A stretch of DNA of 64,000 nt from Metapseudomonas resinovorans DSM 21078 (GCF_000423545.1 NZ_AUIE01000031.1:1-64000), one strand, 5' to 3'; counted from the stretch's first letter, positions 27,724-38,463 are shown. The notes: a model not told the origin generated them from the letters alone. Program-made: numbers and translations.

Positions 27724-29454
27724 TCAGAGGGCTCCGGAGCCAGTCAGGCGTTGCATGGTGTCACGGAGAATGGCGCTGTCAGGCTGCTTTTGCAGGGCCT
27801 CAGCCCAGATCTTGCGGGCTTCGACCTGTTTGCCCTGGGCCCAGAGCACTTCGCCCAGGTGCGCGGCGACTTCGTGGTCGGGGAACTCCTTGAGGGCCAG
27901 GCGCAGCAGCCGTTCGGCTTCAGGCAAGTTGCCCATGCGGTAATTCACCCAGCCGAGGCTGTCGAGGATGGCCGGGTCGTCCGGGTTGAGCTTGTGGGCC
28001 TGTTCCACCAGCTTCTTGGCCTCGTCGTAACGCGTGGTACGGTCGGCCAGGGTATAGCCGAGGGCGTTCAGCGCCATGGCGTTTTCCGGCTCGCGCTCGA
28101 TGATGAAGCGCAGGTCCTTCTCCAGTTGGGTCAGGTCGTTGCGCTTCTCGGCCAGCATGGCGCGGGTATAGAGCAGATTGAGGTCGTCGGGATACTGCTG
28201 CAGGCCCTGCTGGATGACCTTCCAGGCGCGCTCGGGCTGCTGGCGCTCAGCCAGGCTTTCGGCTTCGATCAGGTAAAGCTGGATAGCGTAGTCCGGCTGG
28301 GCGTCGCGGGCCTTGGCAAGGCGCGCTTCCGCTTCGTCGGGCTTGCCGCTTTCCAGAAGGATTTCCACCTGGCGCATCTGCGCCGGCAGGTAGTCATTGC
28401 CGGGGCCAACCAGTGAATACTCAAGCAGCGCGCTGTCTTTGTCGCCACGCTTTTCGTAGACCTGGCCAAGGTTGAAGTGCGCCGAATCGACGTGGCTGCC
28501 GCGGTCTACCAGTTCCTCCAGGTAGACCTGGGCTTCGTCCCAGGCTTCGCCTTCCAGGCAGACCAGCGCCAGGGAGTAGCGCAGGTCGTCGTCGTCAGGG
28601 AATTGCTGGACCAGGCCGGAGAACTCGGATTTGGCTTCGTCCAGGCGACCTTGCTCTACCAGCATGCGGGCGTAAGTCAGGCGCAGGCGCTTGTCGTCAG
28701 GGTGTTGCTTGATGGCCTTCTGCAGCAGTGGAAGGGCCTCGTCGCCACGTTTGAGGCTTTGCAGTAGGCGAGCGCGCAGCAGGATCGGGGCGATTTCCTT
28801 GTCGTCGGAGGGCACCCCTTCGAGCAGATGGAGTGCTTCTTCGGTGCGGCCATCCTGTTGCAGCAGCACGGCCTTGCCGAAGACGAGTTGGCTATTGTCC
28901 GGGTACTTGGTCAGCAGGCGGTCAAAGCTTTGCAACAGACCTGCGCGGGTATCGGCGTCGGTTTCCGCGGCAGAGAGCGCGAGGAAGTCGAAATGGGTGT
29001 CGCCCTGACCCTGGAGCACCTTCTCCATATAGGTCATGGCTTCGTCATGACGGCCGGAGCGCGCCAGTTGCACGGCTGCGGCGCGCTGGGCATCAAGGTT
29101 GTCGGGAGCGTTCTTGGCCCAGATCAACGAGGTGTCCAATGCGGCTTGGTCTGCGCCCAGGTACTCGGCGATGCGGAAAGCGCGCTCGGCTACAGCCGGG
29201 TCCTGTGTGGCGTTGGCCTGCTGTACGTAGTTGCCGAGGGCGATGTCGAATCGGTTGCGCTGACCAGCCAGTTCGGCAGCGAGCAGGGCGTAGAGGGTTT
29301 CGCGGTTGAACGAACCATAGACCTCGGGCTTGGCGGGCGCGGAGGCCTGGTTGCCTTCCTCGACCGGCGGGGTGCCGTCCGGGGACTTGTGGGTCAAGCT
29401 CTGACAGCCGCCGAGAAACAGCAGGGCGGTGAGCAACGCGAGGGATCTATTCAT
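27724..29454 (-). CDS. TPR-repeat lipoprotein
   Basis: A 576-residue lipoprotein (lipobox FLGGC, Cys near residue 16) with tetratricopeptide repeats across nearly the whole chain, for example ALNALGYTLADRTTRYDEA and AILDSLGWVNYRMGNLPEA in the C-terminal part. TPR lipoproteins act as periplasmic scaffolds. The conserved link with lolB-ispE suggests an envelope role, but the partner is unknown. The 183 nt upstream, shared divergently with hemA, should carry both promoters; I could not choose a clear one. Confidence 0.9.
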   Translation of the reverse strand: MNRSLALLTALLFLGGCQSLTHKSPDGTPPVEEGNQASAPAKPEVYGSFNRETLYALLAAELAGQRNRFDIALGNYVQQANATQDPAVAERAFRIAEYLGADQAALDTSLIWAKNAPDNLDAQRAAAVQLARSGRHDEAMTYMEKVLQGQGDTHFDFLALSAAETDADTRAGLLQSFDRLLTKYPDNSQLVFGKAVLLQQDGRTEEALHLLEGVPSDDKEIAPILLRARLLQSLKRGDEALPLLQKAIKQHPDDKRLRLTYARMLVEQGRLDEAKSEFSGLVQQFPDDDDLRYSLALVCLEGEAWDEAQVYLEELVDRGSHVDSAHFNLGQVYEKRGDKDSALLEYSLVGPGNDYLPAQMRQVEILLESGKPDEAEARLAKARDAQPDYAIQLYLIEAESLAERQQPERAWKVIQQGLQQYPDDLNLLYTRAMLAEKRNDLTQLEKDLRFIIEREPENAMALNALGYTLADRTTRYDEAKKLVEQAHKLNPDDPAILDSLGWVNYRMGNLPEAERLLRLALKEFPDHEVAAHLGEVLWAQGKQVEARKIWAEALQKQPDSAILRDTMQRLTGSGAL

Positions 29455-29637
29455 AGGAAGGAAGGCGACTAACCAGCGAGTGTCTCATCATGACACAAGC
29501 CGTCAGGCTAGCACATGGGGCGGGGCGGCAACCCGCGGGGGCAAACCTGGTCGAGCAGACAATTATCGGCGGTGGTTGTCGTTGTTCGGGTGAAGTAGGA
29601 CAATTGCGCGCCCTCCTGTTTCAGTTAGCGACCCTGC

Positions 29638-30912
29638 ATGGCCTTCATTGCTCTTGGTATCAACCACAAGACCGCCTCGGTGGATGTCCGCGAACGCGTG
29701 GCTTTCACCCCCGAGCAGCTGGTTGAGGCCCTGCAGCAGCTGTGTCGCATAACGCCCAGTCGCGAGGCGGCGATCCTCTCCACCTGCAACCGCAGTGAGC
29801 TTTACCTGGAGCAGGATCACCCCAGCACCGATGAGGTCCTCGCTTGGCTGGCCGGTTACCACAACCTCAGCCTGGAAGAGCTGCGCGCCTGCGCCTATGT
29901 GCACCAGGACGACGCCGCCGTCCGCCACATGATGCGCGTTGCCTCCGGGTTGGACTCCATGGTGCTCGGAGAGCCGCAGATTCTCGGCCAGATGAAGTCC
30001 GCCTACGCCGTTGCCCGCGAGGCCGGTACCGTCGGCCCGCTGCTTGGCCGCTTGTTCCAGGCGACTTTCAGCACCGCCAAGACGGTGCGTACCGACACCG
30101 CAATTGGCGAGAACCCGGTTTCCGTGGCCTTCGCTGCCGTCAGCCTGGCCAAGCAGATCTTCTCCGACCTGCACCGCAGCCAGGCGCTGCTGATTGGCGC
30201 CGGCGAGACCATCACCCTGGTCGCCCGCCACCTGCACGAGCAGGGCGTGAAGCGCATCGTGGTCGCCAACCGTACCCTGGAGCGCGCCAGCATCCTGGCC
30301 GAAGAGTTCGGCGCCCATGCCGTGCTGCTGGCCGACATGCCCCAGGAACTGGTCAACAGCGATATCGTCATCAGCTCCACAGCAAGCCAGTTACCAATTC
30401 TTGGCAAGGGCGCGGTGGAGCGTGCGCTGAAGCAGCGTCGACACAAACCGATCTTCATGGTCGACATCGCTGTCCCGCGTGACATCGAGCCCGAAGTGGG
30501 TGAACTGGACGACGTCTACCTCTATACCGTGGACGACTTGCACGAGGTCGTCGCGGAAAACCTCAAGAGCCGCCAGGGTGCAGCCCAGGCTGCCGAGGAG
30601 CTGGTGGGGGCTGGTGTCGAAGACTTCATGCAGCGCCTGCGAGAGCTGGCCGCGGTTGACGTATTGCGAGCCTATCGCCAGCAGGCGGAGCGTCTGCGTG
30701 ACGAGGAAGTGCTCAAGGCGCAGCGCATGCTGCAGAACGGCACTTCGGCCGAAGAAGTGCTGGCCCTGCTGGCCCGTGGCCTGACCAACAAGCTGCTGCA
30801 CGCCCCCAGCGTGCAGCTGAAGAAACTCTCTGCCGACGGTCGCTTCGACGCGCTGGCCGTGGCCCAGGAACTCTTCGCCCTCGACGAGGGCTCGGATAAA
30901 CGTTCGCAATGA
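29638..30912 (+). CDS. hemA: Glutamyl-tRNA reductase
   Basis: A 424-residue enzyme converting Glu-tRNA to glutamate-1-semialdehyde, the first step of haem synthesis. GINHKTA is present at the N-terminus, the catalytic Cys50 lies in [10 protein letters not shown], and the NADPH site GAGETITL and a C-terminal dimerisation helix follow. It overlaps prfA by 4 nt. The hemA-prfA-prmC order is typical of gammaproteobacteria. Confidence 0.97.
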   Translation: MAFIALGINHKTASVDVRERVAFTPEQLVEALQQLCRITPSREAAILSTCNRSELYLEQDHPSTDEVLAWLAGYHNLSLEELRACAYVHQDDAAVRHMMRVASGLDSMVLGEPQILGQMKSAYAVAREAGTVGPLLGRLFQATFSTAKTVRTDTAIGENPVSVAFAAVSLAKQIFSDLHRSQALLIGAGETITLVARHLHEQGVKRIVVANRTLERASILAEEFGAHAVLLADMPQELVNSDIVISSTASQLPILGKGAVERALKQRRHKPIFMVDIAVPRDIEPEVGELDDVYLYTVDDLHEVVAENLKSRQGAAQAAEELVGAGVEDFMQRLRELAAVDVLRAYRQQAERLRDEEVLKAQRMLQNGTSAEEVLALLARGLTNKLLHAPSVQLKKLSADGRFDALAVAQELFALDEGSDKRSQ

Positions 30913-31991
30913 AAGCTTCCCTGCTGAACAAGCTCGACCTCCTCCAGGACCGCTACGAGGAGCTCACCGCCCTGCTCGGCGATGCCGAAGTCATCAGTGA
31001 CCAAGGGAAATTCCGCGCTTACTCCAAGGAGTTTGCCGAGGTCGAGCCGGTGATTCTGGCGTTTCGCGAGTTCCGCAAGGTTCAGAGTGATCTGGAAGGC
31101 GCCCAGGCGCTGCTCAAGGACAATGATCCAGACCTGCGCGAGATGGCCGAGGAGGAAGTCGCCCTCGCCCGGGAGCAGTTGGTGGAGCTGCAAGACCGCC
31201 TGCAGCGCATGCTGCTGCCCAAGGACCCCAACGACGGTCGCAACGTGTTCCTGGAAATCCGCGCCGGTACCGGCGGCGACGAGGCGGCGATCTTCTCCGG
31301 CGACCTCTTTCGCATGTATTCCCGCTATGCCGAGCGCCAGGGTTGGCGTGTCGAAATCCTCTCCGAAAACGAAGGGGAGCACGGTGGCTACAAGGAAGTG
31401 ATTGCCCGGGTCGAAGGCGACAACGTCTACGCCAAGCTCAAGTTCGAGTCCGGAGCGCACCGTGTGCAACGGGTGCCGGAAACCGAATCCCAGGGGCGCA
31501 TCCACACCTCCGCTTGCACTGTCGCCGTGCTGCCAGAGCCCGACGAGCAGGCCGCCATCGAGATCAATCCCGCCGATCTGCGCGTCGACACCTACCGCTC
31601 CTCGGGCGCCGGTGGTCAGCACGTCAACAAGACTGATTCGGCGGTGCGGATCACCCACATCCCGTCGGGCATCGTGGTTGAGTGCCAGGAAGAGCGTTCC
31701 CAGCACAAGAACCGCGCAAAGGCCATGGCCTGGCTCGCTGCCAAGCTGAATGACCAGCAGGAAGCCGCCGCTCAAAAGGAAATCTCCGACACCCGTCGTT
31801 TGCTGGTGGGTTCCGGTGACCGTTCCGAGCGCATCCGTACGTACAACTACCCGCAGGGCCGGGTTACCGACCATCGCATCAACCTCACCCTCTACGCCCT
31901 GGACGACGTCATGGCCGGGGGAGTGGAGGCTGTGATCGAGCCATTGCTTGCCGAATACCAGGCCGACCAGCTCGCGGCTCTGGGAGACTGA
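30909..31991 (+). CDS. prfA: Peptide chain release factor 1
   Basis: A 360-residue class I release factor for UAA and UAG. The GGQ motif is seen in [17 protein letters not shown]. The region around [10 protein letters not shown] corresponds to the codon-recognition neighbourhood. It is coupled to hemA (ATGA overlap) and followed at once by prmC, which methylates the GGQ glutamine. Confidence 0.97.
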   Translation: MKASLLNKLDLLQDRYEELTALLGDAEVISDQGKFRAYSKEFAEVEPVILAFREFRKVQSDLEGAQALLKDNDPDLREMAEEEVALAREQLVELQDRLQRMLLPKDPNDGRNVFLEIRAGTGGDEAAIFSGDLFRMYSRYAERQGWRVEILSENEGEHGGYKEVIARVEGDNVYAKLKFESGAHRVQRVPETESQGRIHTSACTVAVLPEPDEQAAIEINPADLRVDTYRSSGAGGQHVNKTDSAVRITHIPSGIVVECQEERSQHKNRAKAMAWLAAKLNDQQEAAAQKEISDTRRLLVGSGDRSERIRTYNYPQGRVTDHRINLTLYALDDVMAGGVEAVIEPLLAEYQADQLAALGD

Positions 31992-31992
31992 C

Positions 31993-32823
31993 GTGACCAT
32001 CATCGCCAGCCTTCTCGGGCAAGCCCAGCTGCCTGATTCCCCTACCCCGCGCCTGGATGCCGAACTGCTGCTGGCTGCCGCCCTTGGCAAGCCGCGCAGC
32101 TTCCTGCACACCTGGCCGGAACGGGTGGTCTCCAGCGAAGTGGCTGAGCGTTTCGCCAGCTACCTGCAGCGCCGCCGCATGGGTGAGCCAGTGGCGTACA
32201 TCCTCGGTCACCAAGGCTTCTGGAGCCTGGACCTGGAGGTAGCACCCGATACCTTGATCCCGCGTCCGGATACCGAGCTGCTGGTGGAAACGGCGCTGGC
32301 CCTGCTGCCGGCAAGTACCTCCAAGGTGCTTGACCTGGGTACTGGCACCGGAGCCATTGCCTTGGCCCTGGCATGCGAGCGCCTGGGCTGGGAAGTGACC
32401 GGTGTCGATCGCATTTCCGCCGCCGTGGCGCTGGCTGAGCGCAACCGCGCGCGCCTCAAGCTGAACAACGCCCGGTTCGTCGAGAGCCATTGGTTCTCCG
32501 CCCTGGGCGAGCAACGCTTCGCGCTTATCGTCAGCAATCCGCCTTACATACCCTCCCAGGACCCGCACCTGGCCCAGGGGGACGTGCGCTTCGAACCGAC
32601 CAGCGCCCTGGTCGCCGGCGCTGATGGTCTGGACGACATCCGCCTGATCATCCGGGACGCACCCAGGCACCTGCTGCCTGGTGGCTGGTTGCTGCTGGAA
32701 CATGGTTACGACCAGGCTCCGGCCGTGCGTGACCTGTTGGCCCGCCAGGGCTTTCAGCACGTGGAAAGCCGCCGCGACCTGGGCGACCACGAACGCATCT
32801 CCCTTGGACAATGGCCATGCTGA
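31993..32823 (+). CDS. prmC: Release factor glutamine methyltransferase
   Basis: A 276-residue SAM methyltransferase that modifies the GGQ glutamine of release factors. Motif I is seen as VLDLGTGTGAIALALA and the substrate motif as SNPPYIPSQDPHL. The start is GTG at 31993, 1 nt after the prfA stop. This gives the family's normal N-terminus, whereas a longer frame from 31948 lies inside prfA. The 3' end overlaps moeB by 13 nt. Confidence 0.95.
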   Translation: MTIIASLLGQAQLPDSPTPRLDAELLLAAALGKPRSFLHTWPERVVSSEVAERFASYLQRRRMGEPVAYILGHQGFWSLDLEVAPDTLIPRPDTELLVETALALLPASTSKVLDLGTGTGAIALALACERLGWEVTGVDRISAAVALAERNRARLKLNNARFVESHWFSALGEQRFALIVSNPPYIPSQDPHLAQGDVRFEPTSALVAGADGLDDIRLIIRDAPRHLLPGGWLLLEHGYDQAPAVRDLLARQGFQHVESRRDLGDHERISLGQWPC

Positions 32824-33572
32824 GTGATCAGGAACTCCTTCGCTACAGCCGGCAGATCCTCTTGCCGCAGATCGACGTCGACGGCCAACTGCGGCTGAAG
32901 CAGAGCCGTGTCCTGATCGTCGGTCTCGGAGGCCTGGGTTCTCCGGTCGCCCTCTACCTGGCCGCCGCCGGGGTAGGTGAACTGCACCTGGCAGACTTCG
33001 ACACCGTCGACCTGACCAACCTGCAGCGGCAGATCGTCCACGACAGCAACAGCGTCGGGCAAAGCAAGGTCGATTCAGCCATGGCCCGCCTTGCTGCGTT
33101 GAATCCGGACGTGCGCCTGGTGCCGCACTCCCGTGCGCTGGATGAGGATTCCCTGGCCGCCGCTGTCGCTGCGGTGGATGTGGTGCTGGACTGCACCGAC
33201 AATTTCGGTACCCGCGAAGCGGTCAACGCCGCGTGCGTGGCTGCCGGCAAACCGCTGGTGTCTGGCGCTGCAATTCGTCTCGAGGGCCAGCTTTCGGTCT
33301 TTGACCCGCGTCGCGACGACAGCCCTTGCTACCACTGCCTCTACGGTCATGGCAGTGAAGCCGAGCTGACTTGCAGCGAAGCCGGTGTGGTCGGCCCACT
33401 GGTTGGTCTGGTGGGCAGCCTGCAGGCATTGGAAGCCCTGAAGCTGCTCGCCGGATTCGGTGAGTCCATGGTCGGCCGCCTGTTGCTGGTGGATGCCCTG
33501 GGCAGTCGTTTCCGCGAGCTGCGGGTCAAGCGCGACCCCGCCTGCGAAGTCTGCGGTGTCCGGCATGCCTGA
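32811..33572 (+). CDS. moeB: MoeB/ThiF-family adenylyltransferase
   Basis: A 253-residue E1-like enzyme with the nucleotide-binding motif [21 protein letters not shown]. The adenylation core [14 protein letters not shown] and two zinc-binding Cys pairs (CYHC and CEVC) are present. It adenylates the C-terminus of a ubiquitin-like sulfur carrier (MoaD or ThiS). Its place downstream of prmC favours the MoeB/HesA branch. Both ends overlap neighbours (prmC, murI). Confidence 0.9.
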   Translation: MAMLSDQELLRYSRQILLPQIDVDGQLRLKQSRVLIVGLGGLGSPVALYLAAAGVGELHLADFDTVDLTNLQRQIVHDSNSVGQSKVDSAMARLAALNPDVRLVPHSRALDEDSLAAAVAAVDVVLDCTDNFGTREAVNAACVAAGKPLVSGAAIRLEGQLSVFDPRRDDSPCYHCLYGHGSEAELTCSEAGVVGPLVGLVGSLQALEALKLLAGFGESMVGRLLLVDALGSRFRELRVKRDPACEVCGVRHA

Positions 33573-34359
33573 GGCGGCCACGATCGGGGTCTTCGACTCG
33601 GGCGTTGGCGGCCTCTCCGTCCTGCGGGAAATCCGCACACTGTTGCCCCGCGAATCGCTGCTGTACGTGGCCGACAGTGGCCATGTCCCGTACGGTGAGA
33701 AGAGCGCCGACTTCATCCGCGAACGCAGCCATCACATCGCCGAGTTCCTTCTTGGCCAGGGCGCCAAGGCGCTGGTGCTGGCCTGCAACACCGCCACCGT
33801 GGCGGCCGTAGTCGACCTGCGCGAGCGTTATCCACAGCTGCCGATTGTCGGCATGGAGCCCGCAGTGAAGCCGGCAGCGGCGGCCACGCGCAGTGGTGTC
33901 GTGGGCGTGCTGGCGACCACGGGCACGCTGAAGAGCGCCAAGTTCGCTGCGCTGCTGGATCGCTTTGCGGGGGACGTGCGGGTGATTACCCAACCCTGTC
34001 CGGGACTGGTGGAGCGCATCGAAGCCGGCGACCTCATGGGCCCGGAGACGCGTGCCCTGTTGTCTGGCTATGTCGAGCCGCTGTTGGCCGAGGGGTGCGA
34101 TACGCTGATCCTCGGTTGCACCCACTACCCGTTCCTGCGTCCGTTGTTGCGCCAGATGGTGCCGGACGCCGTCAGCCTGATCGATACCGGTGCGGCTGTT
34201 GCCCGACAGCTCCAACGCCTGCTGGATGCACGTGGCCTGCTGGCGGGCGGGGAGTCTGAACCATGTCGTTTCTGGTCGAGTGGCGACCCGGCGATGATGC
34301 AGGAAATCCTGCCGGTGCTCTGGGGCGAGTCTGCCCGCGTGGACAAGTTCCCTGACTGA
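33565..34359 (+). CDS. murI: Glutamate racemase
   Basis: A 264-residue racemase providing D-glutamate for peptidoglycan. [16 protein letters not shown] opens the protein and the two catalytic cysteines lie in LACNTATV (Cys74) and [12 protein letters not shown] 33565 lies within the last codons of moeB and gives the normal N-terminus; the longer frame from 33460 is inside moeB. Confidence 0.96.
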   Translation: MPEAATIGVFDSGVGGLSVLREIRTLLPRESLLYVADSGHVPYGEKSADFIRERSHHIAEFLLGQGAKALVLACNTATVAAVVDLRERYPQLPIVGMEPAVKPAAAATRSGVVGVLATTGTLKSAKFAALLDRFAGDVRVITQPCPGLVERIEAGDLMGPETRALLSGYVEPLLAEGCDTLILGCTHYPFLRPLLRQMVPDAVSLIDTGAAVARQLQRLLDARGLLAGGESEPCRFWSSGDPAMMQEILPVLWGESARVDKFPD

Positions 34360-34460
34360 TGGAAAAGTCCGCCAGATTTCTTTCCCCGATTAAAAAGCTA
34401 TCTATAATCGCGACTAGGTATTAACACGTTTTTCAGCACTTCAGAAAAAGGACTGTTTTC

Positions 34461-34976
34461 ATGAAGAAGCTTTTCTGCTGGGCCGCAGCAGCAGCCATGT
34501 CTATCGGTCACATCGCTTCCGCTCAGGCGGCGGATGTTTCTTTGGATATAGGCCAGACTGGCGAGTCCACGATGGTGTATCGCTTGGGGACCCAATTCGA
34601 TTTCTCCAGCAGCTGGTTCCAGAGCGACGTGGGTCGCCTGACCGGTTTCTGGGACGCCGCCTACACCTACTGGGAAGGTGACGAGACCTCCAGCAACCAC
34701 AGCCTGTCCTTCTCGCCGGTGTTCGTCTATGAATTCGCCGGTGAGACTGTGAAGCCCTACATCGAAGCCGGCATCGGCGTGGCCGTGTTCGAAAACACCG
34801 ATCTGGAAGACAATGACCTGGGCTCGTCCTTCCAGTTCGAAGACCGCCTGGGCCTGGGCCTGCGCTTCGCCAACCAGGAAGTCGGCGTACGTGCCATGCA
34901 CTATTCCAACGCCGGCATCAAGCAGCCGAACGATGGCGTAGAGACTTATACCCTGCACTATCGCCTGTCCTTCTGA
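34461..34976 (+). CDS. pagL: Lipid A 3-O-deacylase PagL
   Basis: A 171-residue outer-membrane beta-barrel enzyme with a signal peptide cut after AQA (about residue 23). The mature barrel shows the PagL active-site signature MHYSNAGIKQPNDGVE, with the catalytic His-x-Ser. It ends in Phe, as outer-membrane proteins do. PagL removes the 3-O acyl chain of lipid A. A TATAAT box at 34403-34408 suggests its own promoter, and AAGGA precedes the ATG. Confidence 0.95.
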   Translation: MKKLFCWAAAAAMSIGHIASAQAADVSLDIGQTGESTMVYRLGTQFDFSSSWFQSDVGRLTGFWDAAYTYWEGDETSSNHSLSFSPVFVYEFAGETVKPYIEAGIGVAVFENTDLEDNDLGSSFQFEDRLGLGLRFANQEVGVRAMHYSNAGIKQPNDGVETYTLHYRLSF

Positions 34977-34995
34977 GGCGAATCTGCAGCACAAG

Positions 34996-35022
34996 AAACC
35001 GGACCAAGTGTCCGGTTTTTTG
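34996..35022 (+). terminator. Terminator of the hemA-pagL region
   Basis: AACCGGAC pairs with GTCCGGTT around a 5-nt loop, followed by TTTTT. It lies 20 nt after the pagL stop. Confidence 0.9.
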
Positions 35023-35106
35023 TTGGCGTTGCATTGATCCTCCGGGGTGGTGGAGCTCGGCAAGGCCCAACAATTGCCCACATGGCCCCGCAGGCCTGAG
35101 TCGTCT

Positions 35107-36537
35107 TCACACGACCCGTTCCGAAAGATTCCTGAAGGCCGCCAAGGCACGTTCACGGCTGGCGGAGAGATCCACCAGCGGTGGGGGGTAGCCCGGCGCG
35201 CCGAACAGGCCGCCAAGGCTCCCCGGGTTGTGGATATCCCGCTTGTCCAGGTGGGCGAGTTCAGGCAGCCATTGGCGCAGGAAGCGACCGTCCGGGTCGA
35301 ACTTCTGCGACTGGCTGATGGGGTTGAAGATGCGGAAGTAGGGGGCAGCATCGGTGCCGGTGGACGCGCTCCATTGCCATCCGCCGTTATTCGCTGCCAG
35401 GTCACCGTCGATCAGGTGGCGCATGAACCAGCGCTCGCCTTCGCGCCAGTCGATCAGCAAGTTCTTGGTGAGGAACATGGCCACTACCATGCGCAGGCGG
35501 TTGTGCATCCATCCGCTGGCGAGCAGCTGGCGCATGGCAGCGTCAACGATGGGAACGCCGGTGCGGCCCTGTTGCCAGGCTTCCAGTTCATCTGGCGCAT
35601 GGCGCCAGGCAAGGGCTTCGGTTTCCTGGCGGAACGGGCGGTGCCGGGAGATGCGTGGGTAGCCGACCAGGATGTGCTTGTAGAACTCGCGCCAGAGCAG
35701 TTCGTTGATCCAGCAGACGGTACCGGCATTGCCACTGTCGAATTCGCCCTGATTGTTGCGCAGTGCCGCGTGCAGGCATTGGCGGGGCGAGAGCACGCCT
35801 GCGGCGAGGTACGGCGAGAGCTGGCTGGTGCCTGGCTGGGCGGGGAAGTCGCGGCGTTTCTCGTAGCACCAGAGCTCCTCCAGTGCAAAGGCATCCAGGC
35901 GTTCGAGGGCAGCCTCTTCGCCGGCCGGCCAGAGCTGCCGCAAGCTTTCCGGCGGCGTGGGAAAGCCGTCCACCATGGCCGGTGGCGTGTCACTGCGGAT
36001 GCCCAGCTCGTCCTGCGCCCTGGGCGGTGGCAGGCAACTCGGCATGGCGATGTGCAGGCGCTGATAGCAGACCTTGCGGAACTGGCTGTAGACCTGGAAG
36101 TAGCTGCCGGACTGAGTCAACACACTGCCGGGGCGGAAGAACAGTTGGTCGAGATGACTGCGCAGGACAATGCCGTCTGCGGCCAGCCGCTCGGCCACCT
36201 GGCGGTCGCGGTGGGTTTCGTTGATGCCGTACTCCTCGTTTACCTGCACGGAGCTGATATCGAACTCGCGGCAGAGGTCACGCACCACGGACGGGGCGTC
36301 GGCCCAGGTTTCGGCGCGGCGAATCAGAAGCGGCACGTTCAATCGGCCCAGCGCGCGGGCCAGCGTTGCGAGGTTACGTAGCCAGAAGTCCACCTTGGCC
36401 GGTGCGTCGTCATGCGCCTGCCACTGGCCGGGGCTGACGAGATAGAGGGCGAGGGTGGGGCCGGCCGCCATGGCGGCGTGCAAGGCACTGTTGTCCTGCA
36501 CGCGCAGGTCGGTGCGGAACCACATGAGTTGGCGCAT
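35107..36537 (-). CDS. phrB: Deoxyribodipyrimidine photolyase
   Basis: A 476-residue class I CPD photolyase. The N-terminal antenna domain begins QLMWFRTDLRVQDNSAL. The C-terminal FAD domain shows WINELLWREFYKHILVGYP and the signature NGGWQWSASTGTDAAPYFRIFNP. It repairs UV-induced pyrimidine dimers with visible light. It is the third gene of an operon with a DUF523/DUF1722 protein and a MerR-type regulator, and ends it. AAGGAA precedes the ATG. Confidence 0.95.
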   Translation of the reverse strand: MRQLMWFRTDLRVQDNSALHAAMAAGPTLALYLVSPGQWQAHDDAPAKVDFWLRNLATLARALGRLNVPLLIRRAETWADAPSVVRDLCREFDISSVQVNEEYGINETHRDRQVAERLAADGIVLRSHLDQLFFRPGSVLTQSGSYFQVYSQFRKVCYQRLHIAMPSCLPPPRAQDELGIRSDTPPAMVDGFPTPPESLRQLWPAGEEAALERLDAFALEELWCYEKRRDFPAQPGTSQLSPYLAAGVLSPRQCLHAALRNNQGEFDSGNAGTVCWINELLWREFYKHILVGYPRISRHRPFRQETEALAWRHAPDELEAWQQGRTGVPIVDAAMRQLLASGWMHNRLRMVVAMFLTKNLLIDWREGERWFMRHLIDGDLAANNGGWQWSASTGTDAAPYFRIFNPISQSQKFDPDGRFLRQWLPELAHLDKRDIHNPGSLGGLFGAPGYPPPLVDLSASRERALAAFRNLSERVV

Positions 36538-36548
36538 GGCGCGTTCCT

Positions 36549-37478
36549 TTATCGGTTGAGCAGCAGGCCCAGGTTGGCAAGGGCTTGCAGGGCGTCCAGC
36601 GGGCCTTCGGCCAGGGTGGCGCCAGGAGCGAGTTCAGCCTGGTGGATGGCCGCGGCGGGGCCGCCCAGCAGGCATGGACAGGGGTGGCCTTCGAGCAGTC
36701 GGGGCAACTGGCCGGCAGCGAGCGGCTGGCTGGAGTAGAACAGCAGGGCGCGGGGTTGGATCTGCGCCGTGGCCAGTGCCAGTTCGGCGGCGGGCACCGG
36801 CCAGTCGAAGACTTCCACCGCGCAGTCGGCGCTGCTGACGAGCCAGGCCGTCAGCCAGAGGCCTGGCTCCATGGGCAGGTCGGAGGCGTTGACCAGGAGG
36901 ATCGGCGCGGCGCTGTACTGGCGGTTGTTGTGGTAGAGGCGTGTGCCGAGCTTGGTGCGCAGCCAGGAGTAGAGGAACACGCGCTCCACCTGGCCACCGA
37001 ACTGGGTGCGCCAGCGCTGCTCCAGGTCTTGCAGCAGGGGCTGTAGCAACTGGCGGTAGAGCGTCTTGGGCGGATACAGCGCCATGGCTGCGTTGAAGCA
37101 CTCATCCAGCTGGCGCTCGGCGAGGTTGCCGATGGCTTCCAACAGGTGCCGGCGCTGCTCTTCCCAGGGTGAGTCGGAGGAGGTATCGAGGGATGCCGGT
37201 GCGTCCTGGTCCTTGAGCAACCCCTTGACCTGACCCACAGCGACGCCCCGGTCCAGCCAGGTGAGGATCAGGTGGATGCGCGCCACTTCCTCCCGGGTAT
37301 ACAGGCGGTGGCCCTTGCTGGTGCGAAGCGGCACGATCAATCCGTAGCGGCGTTCCCAGGCGCGCAGGGTTACCGGGTTGATGCCGGTCTGGCGCGCCAC
37401 TTCGCGGATCGGTAGTAGTCCGCGTGCGAGGGCAGCTTGGTAGTCGTTGCCCGTTGGGTTGTCGCGGGTGATGTCCAT
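36549..37478 (-). CDS. MerR-family regulator, LitR/CarH-like architecture
   Basis: A 309-residue protein. A MerR DNA-binding domain covers about residues 18-90 (LLPIREVARQTGINPVTLRAWERRYGL). A ~200-residue region follows, shaped like the cobalamin-binding half of LitR/CarH photoreceptors, but I do not see the DxHxxG B12-binding motif. In P. putida such B12-less (class II) LitR proteins control light-induced genes including photolyase. Its position between a photolyase gene and palindromic operators suggests it regulates this locus. ATG 37478 is 2 nt after the upstream stop; frames extended further upstream lie inside that gene. Confidence 0.85.
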   Translation of the reverse strand: MDITRDNPTGNDYQAALARGLLPIREVARQTGINPVTLRAWERRYGLIVPLRTSKGHRLYTREEVARIHLILTWLDRGVAVGQVKGLLKDQDAPASLDTSSDSPWEEQRRHLLEAIGNLAERQLDECFNAAMALYPPKTLYRQLLQPLLQDLEQRWRTQFGGQVERVFLYSWLRTKLGTRLYHNNRQYSAAPILLVNASDLPMEPGLWLTAWLVSSADCAVEVFDWPVPAAELALATAQIQPRALLFYSSQPLAAGQLPRLLEGHPCPCLLGGPAAAIHQAELAPGATLAEGPLDALQALANLGLLLNR

Positions 37479-37480
37479 GA

Positions 37481-38443
37481 CTAGAGGGCGTTGCGCAGGC
37501 TGAGTTCTTCCGGATGCGGCTGCAGGTAGGCCTGCTGGGCGATGTATCGGTCCGGGTGACCGTTGAAGTGATGCTTGAGCAGGGTGATGGGTACAACCAG
37601 TGGGACCACACCGCTGCGGTACTGCTCGATCAGGCGCTGGAGTTCGGCCTTCTCGGGGCGGCTGAGGTGAGGCTTCAGGTAGCCGCTGAGGTGCTGCAGC
37701 ACGTTGCTGTGGGTTCCGCGGGTGGCGCATTTCCTCAGGGCGACCATCAGGGCCGAGAAGTAACGCGGGCCGATCTCCTCCGCTGGCTGTGCGCCGATGC
37801 CGCCGAGCAGGCGACCAAGGACCTTGTACTGCACCGGGTCGTGCGCCATCAGCTGGTACTTGTAGCGAGAGTGGAAGGCGATGATCGACTTGTGACTCAG
37901 GCCCTCGCGGCACAGTGCCTGCCATTGGGCGTAGGCATAGACGCGCGTGAGGAAGTTTTCCCGCAGGACCGGGTCATTGAGGCGACCGTCTTCTTCCACT
38001 GGCAGGTCTGGACGGCGGGCACAAAAGGCGCTGGCGAAGATTCCGCGGCCGCCACCATCGCTCGCATGTCCGTTGGCCTGGTAGACCTTGACCCGTTCCA
38101 ACCCGCAGGACGGGGATTTCTGCATGAAGATATAGCCGCTGATGTCGTCGAGCTGCGTGGCCATGATTTCGCCGAACTCTGCCAACGCTTCGGTGTGGTC
38201 GCGTTGAGGTTCGCGACTGTTCACTGCGCGCGGGGCAGCGGGGTCGCCCACCAGGCGGATGGGTTCGCGGGGAATGCCGAGGCCGATGGCCACTTCCGGG
38301 CACAGGGGCACGAAATCGAAATGCTCCGCCAGGCTGCGGCTGCATAACCGCGATTCCTTGTGCCCCCCATTGAAGCGCACGGGGTCGCCGAGGAGGCAGG
38401 CGCTGATGCCCAATTTAGGGCGCTGGGGTAGATCGAAGGGCAT
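37481..38443 (-). CDS. DUF523/DUF1722 (YbgA-like) protein
   Basis: A 320-residue two-domain protein. The N-terminal DUF523 covers about residues 9-150 (KLGISACLLGDPVRFNGGHK, SPSCG). The C-terminal DUF1722 covers about 190-305 (HSRYKYQLMAHDP). The family is often found beside photolyase genes and the DUF1722 part is related to E. coli YbgA; the molecular role is not established. I prefer ATG 38443 because an AGG-type site precedes it. ATG 38461 (six residues longer) lies directly against the operator at 38464-38492 and has no close ribosome binding site. First gene of the operon. Confidence 0.88.
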   Translation of the reverse strand: MPFDLPQRPKLGISACLLGDPVRFNGGHKESRLCSRSLAEHFDFVPLCPEVAIGLGIPREPIRLVGDPAAPRAVNSREPQRDHTEALAEFGEIMATQLDDISGYIFMQKSPSCGLERVKVYQANGHASDGGGRGIFASAFCARRPDLPVEEDGRLNDPVLRENFLTRVYAYAQWQALCREGLSHKSIIAFHSRYKYQLMAHDPVQYKVLGRLLGGIGAQPAEEIGPRYFSALMVALRKCATRGTHSNVLQHLSGYLKPHLSRPEKAELQRLIEQYRSGVVPLVVPITLLKHHFNGHPDRYIAQQAYLQPHPEELSLRNAL

Positions 38444-38463
38444 GGGCAGATACCTGGACATGA